Assembly (NCBI GenBank): GCA_020435185.1
Contig: JAGRAA010000238.1
Span: forward strand, 1 to 8,708
DNA from: Bdellovibrionales bacterium
GTDB taxonomy: Bacteria; Bdellovibrionota; Bdellovibrionia; Bdellovibrionales; UBA1609
Reading direction: 5' to 3'
DNA length: 8,708 nt
This document shows positions 1 through 7,287 of this stretch, one piece after another. The notes beneath the pieces are model-generated. The model saw nothing but the letters and a program-made list of their open reading frames with translations, was not told the origin of the DNA and made no database searches. Position numbers and translations under genes: made by a program. The stretch's first letter is position 1, and every line of letters starts with the position of its first letter.

Positions 1-602
1 TTTATCCTAAGTTGGCACCACAGCCTATTAATGAGGTTGAATTGTTAAATGGATATTTAGAGGAAACAAATAAGGCTTACTCCATTGCAAAAATTGCTGG
101 CATAACCTTGTGTCAGAGTTTTAATAAACAATATAATACAAACTTTATTTCGGTAATGCCTACAAATTTGTATGGTTTAAATGACAACTATCACCCAACT
201 GATTCTCATGTAATTCCAGGGTTGATTAGAAGATTGCATGAGGCAAAACTAGAAAAGCGAGCCTGGGTTGAGATTTGGGGTTCAGGCAAGCCAATGAGAG
301 AATTTTTATTTGCCGATGATTTAGCGGATGCATGTTTGTTTTTAATGAAGACTTATAATTCCTCAGAAATTATAAATGTTGGTTCAGGTGAAGAGTTGTC
401 TATTTTAGAGCTTGCACATCATATCAAGAAAGCTGTTGGGTTTCAGGGCGAAATTAAACTCAACAAAAATATGCTTGATGGAACTCCAAGAAAAATAATT
501 GATTCTTCAAGAATTCATAACTTGGGGTGGAAACACAAAACAGATTTCTTTGAAGGGTTAAAAATTACCTACCAGGATTTTAAAAATAAATTAGATGCGT
601 GA
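1..602 (+). CDS. fcl: GDP-L-fucose synthase (GDP-4-keto-6-deoxymannose 3,5-epimerase/4-reductase), 3' part
   Basis: This cytoplasmic enzyme converts GDP-4-keto-6-deoxy-D-mannose to GDP-L-fucose with NADPH. The gene runs off the left edge. Complete codons begin at base 3 (Tyr-Pro-Lys-Leu-Ala-Pro-Gln-Pro), and about 199 codons of a protein usually near 310-320 residues are visible. The TTG at base 12 is an internal Leu, not a start. Seen directly: the SDR-type Tyr-x3-Lys pair in AYSIAK (TAC at 78-80), the VMPTNLYG segment, the SHVIP histidine 43 residues after the Tyr (the same spacing as Tyr136-His179 of E. coli Fcl), and the REFLFADDLADA and NVGSGEE motifs. The NADP-binding Rossmann N-terminus lies outside the window. 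GDP-mannose 4,6-dehydratase (gmd) would be expected upstream. The stop overlaps the next gene by 8 bases. Identification is firm. Confidence 0.95.
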   Translation, partial: YPKLAPQPINEVELLNGYLEETNKAYSIAKIAGITLCQSFNKQYNTNFISVMPTNLYGLNDNYHPTDSHVIPGLIRRLHEAKLEKRAWVEIWGSGKPMREFLFADDLADACLFLMKTYNSSEIINVGSGEELSILELAHHIKKAVGFQGEIKLNKNMLDGTPRKIIDSSRIHNLGWKHKTDFFEGLKITYQDFKNKLDA

Positions 603-1389
603 TGAAAACCAGAATTTCAAAATTAGCGTAGTTACTATTTGCCTGAATAATAAAGATGGGCTCAAGAAAACTATAAACAGTGTTATTTTTCAGGATTATG
701 ATAATCTTGAATTAATTATAGTCGATGGGGGGTCGACTGATGGGTCTAAGGAATTATTAGAGGAATTTAATGACAGTATTAGTTATTGGGTAAGTGAGAA
801 AGATAATGGGATTTATTCGGCGCAAAATAAAGGGATATTGTATTCGACTGGAGATTATATATTGTTTTTAAATTCAGGAGACTATTTGGTTGATTCCCAA
901 GTTGTTTCAGATGTAGTAGATGAGATATCTGGGGAATCGGTGGTTTATGGAGATTTACTTATCGATTATGGAGACCATCAGGAAAAGGGAATTTCACCTA
1001 ATCAGATAACACCTCGATTTATGATTAAGTCTACACTGTGGCATCCTGTAAGTTTTATCAAAAGTGATTTGTTTAGGAAATATGGCCTTTATGATGAGAG
1101 TTTTAAAATAGTAGGTGATTATGATTTCTTTTTAAAAGTTTTGATTCAAGGACGGGAGTCATATAAACATTTGAGCCGTCAAGTGGCTTGTTTTAATACT
1201 ATGGGAATAGGGTCTAGTGAAAAATGGTTTAGTCTCCATGAGGAGGAGAGGTTAATCTCTCAAAAGAAGTATTTTTCGGAGCGAAATATTTTGGATCTCA
1301 AAAGCGATCCTCCTCAGGGATGGAGGTACTTTGTATCGTTTTTAATGAATGGTGTTTATTTGTTGTATCGAAAGGTTGTCAAAAAATGA
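595..1389 (+). CDS. Glycosyltransferase family 2 (WcaE/WfgS-like)
   Basis: A 264-residue GT-A fold glycosyltransferase, probably working at the cytoplasmic face of the inner membrane to transfer a nucleotide-activated sugar onto a growing lipid-linked glycan. Motifs in order: SVVTICLNN (residues 11-19) at the first beta strand, VDGGSTDGS (43-51) for the nucleotide, EKDNGIYSAQNKGI (68-81), which is characteristic of the WcaE/WfgS-like branch, and FLNSGD (91-96) in the DXD position. HPVSF (150-154) and GDYDFF (174-179) follow, where the catalytic acid is expected. There is no signal peptide or clear membrane helix. The ATG at 595 lies inside the end of fcl, and the only purine-rich site (AGGA, 574-577) is too far upstream to be convincing, so translational coupling is likely. 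The stop overlaps the methyltransferase start as ATGA. Donor and acceptor cannot be read from the sequence. Confidence 0.9.
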   Translation: MRDENQNFKISVVTICLNNKDGLKKTINSVIFQDYDNLELIIVDGGSTDGSKELLEEFNDSISYWVSEKDNGIYSAQNKGILYSTGDYILFLNSGDYLVDSQVVSDVVDEISGESVVYGDLLIDYGDHQEKGISPNQITPRFMIKSTLWHPVSFIKSDLFRKYGLYDESFKIVGDYDFFLKVLIQGRESYKHLSRQVACFNTMGIGSSEKWFSLHEEERLISQKKYFSERNILDLKSDPPQGWRYFVSFLMNGVYLLYRKVVKK

Positions 1390-2372
1390 ATTTGTCACTA
1401 TGCCCGGTTTGTGGAGCTAAAGAAATTAAGATGGTGTATAAAGATCTTTATGATGATCGATATGGTTACCCGGATTTATTTGACCTAAGGGAATGTGCTC
1501 AATGTGGCCATAAATTTGTTCAGAACCATTTTAAAAATGAAGATCTAGAGTTGTTGTACACAAAATATTATCCTCGGTCTAAATATGACATAAGTGATTA
1601 TCGCCCTTTTGAAGAAATTAAAGGGTTCAGAGGATGGTTTAATGGTGAAAAGAGAGCTTTTGCATTTGTGCCGCGAAACTGTAAAGTCTTGGATATCGGC
1701 TGCGGATATGGGGAGTCGGTTGGTTATCACAAATTAAGAGGTTGTGATTCATATGGCATCGAAGCGGATAGCAATGTTAAATCAATTGCTGATAGGTATC
1801 AGTTAAATATAAAAATTGGGTCATTTACAGGATATGAATTTGAATCTAATTATTTTGACTATATTACCATGGATCAAGTTTTAGAGCATTCTATTGACCC
1901 TATTAAGACCTTCATTCAAGTAAATCGAGTCCTTAAATTAGGGGGGCAGTTTATTATCACTATTCCTAATGGAAAGGGATGGGGAGCGAGAGAGTTCGGT
2001 AGAAAATGGATTCACTGGCATGTTCCATATCATTTACAATTTTTCTCAAAACGATCGCTAAAAATTGCGGCTAAACGATGCGGATTTAAAATAAAGTTGA
2101 TTAAAAGCCATACCAGTTCGGAATGGTTATATTATCAAAAAATTCAAAATTTAGTATTCCCTAATCGAGGCCAAGAATCGTACTTTTTTTCTCCAAATGT
2201 TAATTTTGAATCGGCTTCTGGCGAAGTTTTGGCCCAAAGAGATGTTCTTTTACACAGACATTTATCTAAAAAGGTAAATCACATAAAAACCCGGTGGAAG
2301 GATATGATTGGAGTTGGAGACAACCTTATTGTTATTTTTAAAAAAATAAGCGATCAAAAGGAATTAAAATGA
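1386..2372 (+). CDS. Zinc-ribbon SAM-dependent methyltransferase
   Basis: A 328-residue class I methyltransferase. The N-terminus carries two CxxC pairs (Cys6/Cys9 and Cys37/Cys40), a probable zinc ribbon. The catalytic core has the SAM motif VLDIGCGYG (101-109), the acidic end of strand 2 in GIEAD (124-128) and the FDYITMDQVLEH segment (156-167), matching the Methyltransf_23 style. I chose the ATG at 1386 rather than the in-frame ATG at 1320. It overlaps the previous stop as ATGA, has AAAGG 10 bases upstream (1371-1375), and places the first CxxC at residues 6-9, as in related proteins. The longer start would add 22 residues that merely read through the GT2 gene. Likely role is methylation of a sugar or of the chain end. 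It is shorter than the TylC3/NovU sugar C-methyltransferases (about 410 residues), so C-methylation is not implied. Confidence 0.88.
   Translation: MNLSLCPVCGAKEIKMVYKDLYDDRYGYPDLFDLRECAQCGHKFVQNHFKNEDLELLYTKYYPRSKYDISDYRPFEEIKGFRGWFNGEKRAFAFVPRNCKVLDIGCGYGESVGYHKLRGCDSYGIEADSNVKSIADRYQLNIKIGSFTGYEFESNYFDYITMDQVLEHSIDPIKTFIQVNRVLKLGGQFIITIPNGKGWGAREFGRKWIHWHVPYHLQFFSKRSLKIAAKRCGFKIKLIKSHTSSEWLYYQKIQNLVFPNRGQESYFFSPNVNFESASGEVLAQRDVLLHRHLSKKVNHIKTRWKDMIGVGDNLIVIFKKISDQKELK
2358..2362 (+). promoter_or_regulatory. Ribosome binding site of wecC
   Basis: AAGGA lies six bases before the ATG at 2369, inside the end of the methyltransferase gene. It is the clearest Shine-Dalgarno site within the plus-strand operon. 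It supports the 2369 start and suggests wecC can be initiated independently as well as by coupling through the ATGA overlap. Confidence 0.7.
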
Positions 2373-3604
2373 ATAGTCAACGAAAAAAAATATGTGTGAT
2401 AGGGATGGGTTATATCGGATTGCCTACGTCGGCACTTTTGGCCAGTAGTGGTTATCAGGTATATGGTATCGATATTAACTTTTCAGTGGTTGAATCGATC
2501 AATAAAGGGAAAACTCACTTTATTGAGCCTGACCTGGACGGGTTAGTTCATAAGATGGTTATGGAGAAAAAGCTTCTGGCGTTGTTGGAACCTACTGCTG
2601 CAGATGTTTTTTTGATCGCTGTGCCCACTCCATTTAAAAATAATTTCGAACCCGATTTATCTTTTGTTGAAGCTGCTATTGACAGTATTTCACCTTGTTT
2701 GAAAAATAACGATTTGGTGATTTTGGAGTCTACAAGTCCTGTGGGTACAACTCAATTGATGTACAAAAGAATTCTAGAAAATAGACCTGATGTGAAGAAT
2801 ATCTATATGTCGTATTGCCCGGAAAGAGTTTTGCCTGGAAAAATCTTAAAAGAGTTAAAGTCAAATGATAGAGTTGTGGGAGGAATAGATGTTGAGTCAG
2901 CAACTATAACCTCGCAGTTCTATAAAACGTTTGTGGATGGGGGGGTGCGAGTTACCACATCTGAAACTGCAGAACTTGTAAAATTAGCTGAAAATTCTTT
3001 TAGGGATGTTAATATAGCGTTCGCTAACGAATTAGGAAGAATAAGCGATTCATATAATATAAATATTTGGGAGCTTATTAATTTAGCTAATCTTCATCCT
3101 CGTGTAAATATTTTGAATCCTGGTCCGGGAGTTGGTGGTCACTGTATTGCGGTTGACCCTTGGTTTATTGTTCATTCGGCGAAAGACAATGCAAAGTTGA
3201 TACGGACCAGTAGAGAAATTAATGACTCTCAGCCACTATATGTATTAGGAAAGATCAGGCCGAGCTTAGAAGAAGCAAGCATAAAAAAAATGGATGTTGT
3301 TGTCTACGGATTGGCTTTTAAGGCAAACATAGATGATTTACGCGAAAGTCCGGCTGTCGAAATTGTTAAAGCAATCAGTAAAGAGTTTGATGGCAATATA
3401 TATGTTGTTGAGCCAAATATTCACGAGTTGCCTAAAGAATTGAGTATAATCGAAAATGTTAAATTTGTTGCTGAGTTAGAGCAGCTTTCTGGAGAGTTTT
3501 CGTTGGGAGTGATTCTTGTTGCGCATGATGAATTTAAAAATAAGTTGGACCTTATTAAGAATCAATCTAATGAGATAATTGATGTGGTTGGGGTTTGTAA
3601 TTGA
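2369..3604 (+). CDS. wecC: UDP-N-acetyl-D-mannosamine dehydrogenase
   Basis: A 411-residue cytoplasmic enzyme that oxidises UDP-ManNAc to UDP-ManNAcA in two NAD+-dependent steps. The N-terminal NAD domain has GMGYIG (12-17), VPTPF (85-89), ESTSPVG (120-126) and YCPERVLPG (from 149). The middle domain carries the ELVKLAENSFRDVN block with the conserved Lys205 and Asn209, and the GPGVGGHCIAVDPWF block with the catalytic Cys259. The C-terminal nucleotide-binding domain contains GLAFKANIDDLRESPA. VPTPF, NPGPGVGGHCIAVDPWF and VEPNIHELP match the WecC branch better than UDP-glucose dehydrogenase. Length is normal and all key residues are present. It overlaps the upstream gene by ATGA and the downstream gene by one base (TGATG). 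Its pathway partner WecB is encoded in this window on the other strand. An A8 tract (2383-2390) sits in codons 5-8. Confidence 0.96.
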   Translation: MNSQRKKICVIGMGYIGLPTSALLASSGYQVYGIDINFSVVESINKGKTHFIEPDLDGLVHKMVMEKKLLALLEPTAADVFLIAVPTPFKNNFEPDLSFVEAAIDSISPCLKNNDLVILESTSPVGTTQLMYKRILENRPDVKNIYMSYCPERVLPGKILKELKSNDRVVGGIDVESATITSQFYKTFVDGGVRVTTSETAELVKLAENSFRDVNIAFANELGRISDSYNINIWELINLANLHPRVNILNPGPGVGGHCIAVDPWFIVHSAKDNAKLIRTSREINDSQPLYVLGKIRPSLEEASIKKMDVVVYGLAFKANIDDLRESPAVEIVKAISKEFDGNIYVVEPNIHELPKELSIIENVKFVAELEQLSGEFSLGVILVAHDEFKNKLDLIKNQSNEIIDVVGVCN

Positions 3605-4866
3605 TGAGGCGAGGGAAAAAAAAAGTATTGTTTATATTCAATGCAACCACGCACTATTATAATTTAGTATTGAATAAGTTAAATGAAAATACCGATTATG
3701 AAATCCATTTGATGGTTCCTAAGGAAAGAATTCATAACGTGGGGCCTGGCGTACATCAGACCATAGATAATTTAAAGATTCCAATTTACACAGTTAAAGA
3801 AAAAGTAGGACGATATATCGGAAGTTATTTTCCAGAATTATTTAAAATACTTTGGAAAGTGAAACCAGATATTATTGTCACTCTTGAACCATACCAAAAA
3901 GGTATTTTTTTAAATCCCTTTGTATTTGCCACCATTAAACTGTTAAGTATTAAGATCATACTTAAAAATATTCCTTTTCGCATGCCTTTATATACGCCTT
4001 ATAAAGAGTTTTTCAAGGATGAATTGCGAAAAAGGAATAGAGGATTTTTAAATTCCTTGCGAGCGATAAAGTGGTCAATGATTTCTTACAGAAAATTTTT
4101 TGAGGACAAAATTTTGTATTCAAAGGGATATGACGGTCATGTGTGTTATGTTGAAAAGGCTTATGATATTTATTCTACTTATGGAGTCAAAAAAGAAGCT
4201 ATTTTTATGACTTATAATTCGCCCGATACTGATATGTTATTGAGGATAAATGATAAGGTAAAAAAAGAAGCTGAAATTTTACCAGAGAACCCTAGAAGGC
4301 TTATTCATGTAGGCCGATTAGTGGATTGGAAAAGAGTTGATTTGATATTAGAAGCAATTGTCAAATTAAACTCAGATTTTTCTAACGTGGAATTTCTAGT
4401 CTTAGGAAATGGCCCTAAAAAAGAAGAGTGGGAACAATACGCTCGCGTTCTAGGGCTAGAAAATCAAGTTAAATTTTTGGGGGGTATTTATGACCTTGAG
4501 CTTTTGGGTAAATATCTAAGGGCGTCTTCTATTTATGTATTGGGAGGAATGGGTGGATTATCAATTAACGACGCCATGTGTTTTGAGAGGCCGATATTAT
4601 GCTCTGAGTGTGATGGCACTGAAGTTAAGTTAGTAAAAGATGGTTTTAATGGGTATTTTTTTGAAAATGGTAATTCAGAAGATCTTGCTCGAAAAATCGC
4701 TATGATCTGGAATGATGAACATTTGCAGATTCAAATGGGAAGAAATTCAAGAAGAATCATTGAAAATGATGTCAATATAAACAAAGTTTTGGAGGGATAT
4801 ACTGGAGCGTTTGAATATGTTCAGGGACTTAAAACTTCAAAATCTACTGAGCTTTCATCTATATAA
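3604..4866 (+). CDS. GT-B glycosyltransferase, family 4-like, with altered EX7E motif
   Basis: A 420-residue GT-B glycosyltransferase expected to add a sugar to the lipid-linked glycan in the cytoplasm. The N-terminal acceptor domain begins VLFIFNATTHYYN. The C-terminal donor domain has HVGRLVDWKR (235-244), with the phosphate-binding Arg238 and Lys243, then LGNGPKKEEW (267-276) and GGMGGLSINDAM (314-325). In that last block the first Glu of the usual EX7E motif appears to be Gly315 and the second Asp323. Basic segments around residues 135-160 could help membrane attachment. The ATG at 3604 overlaps the wecC stop as TGATG. The TTG at 3601 is an in-frame alternative adding one residue. The site GGGG (3590-3593) is a poor ribosome site, so coupling is likely. 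An A9 run (3616-3624) covers codons 5-7. The last 46 bases also encode the end of wzt on the other strand. Confidence 0.87.
   Translation: MRRGKKKVLFIFNATTHYYNLVLNKLNENTDYEIHLMVPKERIHNVGPGVHQTIDNLKIPIYTVKEKVGRYIGSYFPELFKILWKVKPDIIVTLEPYQKGIFLNPFVFATIKLLSIKIILKNIPFRMPLYTPYKEFFKDELRKRNRGFLNSLRAIKWSMISYRKFFEDKILYSKGYDGHVCYVEKAYDIYSTYGVKKEAIFMTYNSPDTDMLLRINDKVKKEAEILPENPRRLIHVGRLVDWKRVDLILEAIVKLNSDFSNVEFLVLGNGPKKEEWEQYARVLGLENQVKFLGGIYDLELLGKYLRASSIYVLGGMGGLSINDAMCFERPILCSECDGTEVKLVKDGFNGYFFENGNSEDLARKIAMIWNDEHLQIQMGRNSRRIIENDVNINKVLEGYTGAFEYVQGLKTSKSTELSSI
4821..4866. other. Tail-to-tail coding overlap of the GT-B gene and wzt
   Basis: The plus-strand glycosyltransferase ends with TAA at 4864-4866 and the minus-strand wzt ends with TGA at 4823-4821. 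The 46 bases between encode the last 15 codons, including the stop, of each gene on opposite strands. No intergenic space exists for a conventional intrinsic terminator, and I saw no GC-rich hairpin with a T tract in or just beyond the overlap. Confidence 0.9.
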
Positions 4867-6131
4867 ACCATTGAATGTTGTTGTGATGACTTGTCGTCCC
4901 TTTTAATTTCTATAATATGCGCTTCATGAATGCGATTTAGCATTATAAAATCTTGTTTAGTATCAGGGACTGATACACTTGGAGCAAAGCTATAAGTCCC
5001 TTTTTTAATGCTGGGAAATTTAAAGTGAAAGTCTACGGCAATTTCTTGACCAGACTTTACAGGACCTATTATTTTTTGCTCGAATTCATTGTTTAAATGT
5101 AGTGTTGCAAGACTATGTTGATCAACTAAAATCCATCCTACGTTAATTAACGGATAATCCTTAAATATTTTAATTTTAATTAAAAAATGTACCCATTGAT
5201 TTCCGGTGAGAGTCGTTAAGTTTTGAGTTTTTACATCATTAGTAAGGGCTAAGGATGATATTAAAGCCGTGCCGTCGCCAATAGAGTCTCCTGAATGATC
5301 TACATCAATCCATTTAAACTTGTCGTCTATGTTGTGCTTATTGTCCAGGCTACGGGTTCTCTCTGAAATAGATGTGTCAACCTCTCCGGGCAGTTTATTA
5401 CAAATCATATAGTTATTGTAATCGGCACCCACTTTTTGAGCGTCTCCCATTTGAAACACTTTACCATCGAGCAGCCACATGGCTTTGTCACAAAAAACTC
5501 CAATTGCTGAAGAGCTATGAGTCACTAAAATTACTGTTTTACCACTGTCCTTAAACTCATGCATTTTCCTTAGGCACTTTTGGCTAAATCGAGTATCTCC
5601 TACAGAGAGTACTTCATCAGCTATTAGGATATCGGGATTTATATTTATACCTACCGCAAACGACAGTCTAGAGTACATTCCTGTAGAATATGTTTTGACT
5701 GGGTGATTAATAAATTCGCCAATATCTGCAAATTGGATAATCTCTTCAATCATGTTATCTACTTCTTCATCAGAGTAGCCTAACAGCTTAGTCGAAAATC
5801 TAGCATTTTCAACTCCAGAAAGTTCCTTATCAAATCCAATTCCCAATTGAAGCAATGAAATTCTACCATTGACTTGAACAGTCCCAGAGGTTGGAGTGAG
5901 CTCATGAGATAAAATCTTTAAGAGCGTTGACTTTCCAGCTCCATTTTTTCCCACAACACCGACAAATTCACCCTTTTTAATTTCAAAGCTAACATCATCA
6001 AGAGCAGTGTAGTCGGTACTATATTTTTTTCTTGGAAAACTAAAGGTCTCTAACAGTCTATCTATGGGTCTGTCGTAAATACGAAATACTTTTTTTAAAT
6101 TTTGCACTTTTATTGCAATGTCATTGTTCAC
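4821..6131 (-). CDS. wzt: Polysaccharide ABC transporter ATP-binding protein, Wzt type with C-terminal glycan-binding domain
   Basis: A 436-residue ATPase that would power export of a lipid-linked polysaccharide across the inner membrane with a Wzm-type permease. The nucleotide-binding domain (about 1-240) has Walker A GKNGAGKST (61-69), the Q-loop region LLQLGIGFDKELSG (Gln95), the YSTGM signature (148-152) that replaces LSGGQ in polysaccharide exporters, Walker B ILIADE (168-173), D-loop SVGD and the switch His205 in VTHS. The remaining ~190 residues are beta-rich and resemble the Wzt C-terminal domain (for example FPSIKKGTYSFAPSVSVPDT), which in E. coli O8/O9a Wzt binds the finished O-antigen. 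KpsT and short TagH-like ATPases lack it. The start is GTG at 6131-6129, overlapping wecB by 11 bases, with only a weak GAGAAG (6141-6136) upstream. No permease gene is adjacent, which is unusual. The ATPase identity is firm; the exact substrate is unknown. Confidence 0.92.
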   Translation of the reverse strand: MNNDIAIKVQNLKKVFRIYDRPIDRLLETFSFPRKKYSTDYTALDDVSFEIKKGEFVGVVGKNGAGKSTLLKILSHELTPTSGTVQVNGRISLLQLGIGFDKELSGVENARFSTKLLGYSDEEVDNMIEEIIQFADIGEFINHPVKTYSTGMYSRLSFAVGININPDILIADEVLSVGDTRFSQKCLRKMHEFKDSGKTVILVTHSSSAIGVFCDKAMWLLDGKVFQMGDAQKVGADYNNYMICNKLPGEVDTSISERTRSLDNKHNIDDKFKWIDVDHSGDSIGDGTALISSLALTNDVKTQNLTTLTGNQWVHFLIKIKIFKDYPLINVGWILVDQHSLATLHLNNEFEQKIIGPVKSGQEIAVDFHFKFPSIKKGTYSFAPSVSVPDTKQDFIMLNRIHEAHIIEIKRDDKSSQQHSMVYIDESSVDFEVLSP

Positions 6132-7278
6132 TACGCTTCTCGTTACTTTTGTCTAGATGTTTTTTACATATTTCTAATATTTTTTTACTAGAATAGCCAT
6201 CTCCAAATGGATTTTTTGCTGAGGACATTTTATCAAACAGAGGTCCTCTTTGTAAGAGTTCATTGGTAACCTGTTTTATTTTGTTCTTGGAGGAGCCTAC
6301 GAGTATGCCAGCTCCAGTTTGTATTACTTCTGGTCTTTCTGAGACTTCTCTTAAAATTACTACAGGTTTTGAAAGGCTGGGGGCCTCTTCTTGAATCCCC
6401 CCTGAATCTGTCATAATAAAATCTGATCTTTTAAAAAGTAGCATGAAATCCAAGTATCCTAAGGGCTCTAGCAAATGAATATTGATGACATCTTTTAAAA
6501 TATCATTAACAGGACTACGTACATTTGGATTGAGATGCACTGGAAAAACAATTTTTACATTAGGTTGCTCAATGGCGATTTCTTTTATGGCTAAACAAAT
6601 ATTTTTCATTTTTTCGCCGAAGCTTTCCCGCCTATGAACTGTTAGGAGTATGACTTTGTCACTTGATTTTAAAAAGCTAAATTTCTCATCGAACTTATTT
6701 TGAATTGATTTTTCTTTTGAGATTTTTTCTTCGATTATTCGCACAGCATCAACTATGGTATTTCCAACAACAAATAAAGAATTTTCTGAACACCCCTCTC
6801 TAACCAAATTTTCTTTGGCTAACTGAGTAGGGCAAAAGTGATATTTTGATGCTAATCCAGCCACTCGTCGGTTAAATTCTTCAGGAAATGGAGACTCTAA
6901 ATCATAAGTTCTAAGGCCTGCTTCAATATGAGCAAGGGGTATTTTCTTGTTAAAACAGCATAAAGATACAGCAAGAGTTGTGGCTGTGTCGCCATGCGCA
7001 AAAACCAGATCGGGTTTGTGATCTTCGAAAAACTTATCCAGTTTTAAAAGAGATTGACCAATTATACCATTTAAATTTGGGCGTGAATTTATTAAATCTA
7101 GGTCGATATCTGGCTTTATAGCAAATGCGTCCAGTACCTGATCTAACATTTCTCTATGTTGACCGGTAGAAACTATTAAACATTCTAGATTAGGATCATC
7201 TTTGGCGGCTAAAACAAGAGGGGCTATTTTAATTGCTTCTGGTCGAGTTCCAAATACGAAGACGAATTTCTGTATCAT
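6121..7278 (-). CDS. wecB: UDP-N-acetylglucosamine 2-epimerase, non-hydrolysing
   Basis: A 385-residue cytoplasmic enzyme interconverting UDP-GlcNAc and UDP-ManNAc, which feeds WecC. Motifs: FGTRPEAIK (9-17), TGQHREM (38-44), HGDTATT (95-101), HIEAGLRT (117-124), PFPEEFNR (130-137), TVHRRES (213-219) and TDSGGIQEEA (290-299). Asp97, Glu119, Glu133 and His215 correspond, at a constant offset of two, to the E. coli WecB catalytic residues Asp95, Glu117, Glu131 and His213. The HRRES motif has Ser where most relatives have Asn. Length is standard (about 375-385). The ATG at 7278-7276 gives the canonical short N-terminus before FGTRPE, but no Shine-Dalgarno site precedes it. It is first in a two-gene minus-strand unit with wzt and is transcribed away from the GT-C gene. 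Confidence 0.96.
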   Translation of the reverse strand: MIQKFVFVFGTRPEAIKIAPLVLAAKDDPNLECLIVSTGQHREMLDQVLDAFAIKPDIDLDLINSRPNLNGIIGQSLLKLDKFFEDHKPDLVFAHGDTATTLAVSLCCFNKKIPLAHIEAGLRTYDLESPFPEEFNRRVAGLASKYHFCPTQLAKENLVREGCSENSLFVVGNTIVDAVRIIEEKISKEKSIQNKFDEKFSFLKSSDKVILLTVHRRESFGEKMKNICLAIKEIAIEQPNVKIVFPVHLNPNVRSPVNDILKDVINIHLLEPLGYLDFMLLFKRSDFIMTDSGGIQEEAPSLSKPVVILREVSERPEVIQTGAGILVGSSKNKIKQVTNELLQRGPLFDKMSSAKNPFGDGYSSKKILEICKKHLDKSNEKRSEQ

Positions 7279-7287
7279 AGAATTACA

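Noticed and set aside
12..14. TTG at base 12 as the start of fcl
   Set aside because: The open frame continues to the left edge with Tyr-Pro-Lys before it, the normal sequence ahead of the Leu-Ala-Pro-Gln-Pro segment of Fcl proteins, and the NADP domain must lie upstream.
1320..1385. Longer start for the methyltransferase, adding 22 residues
   Set aside because: This stretch is the GT2 coding region read in another frame. The ATG at 1386 forms an ATGA overlap, has an AAAGG site upstream and puts the zinc-ribbon cysteines where relatives have them.
1545..1730. 61-codon open frame on the minus strand
   Set aside because: It lies wholly inside the methyltransferase gene, including its SAM motif region, and has no recognisable domain or ribosome site.
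579..3545. Similar DNA encoding FKNKLD at the ends of fcl (about 579-596) and wecC (about 3532-3549)
   Set aside because: The match is short, imperfect at the DNA level and Lys/Asn-rich, as expected by chance in AT-rich genes. Nothing else around the two sites is shared.
4866..4920. Possible hairpin terminator beyond the GT-B stop
   Set aside because: Only a very short complementary pair (GAC and GTC in the GATGACTTGTCGTC region) is present, without a GC-rich stem or following T run, and the region codes for Wzt.
5372..5554. 60-codon open frame on the plus strand within wzt
   Set aside because: It is antisense to the wzt ATPase domain and linker. It has no upstream signal and no family resemblance.
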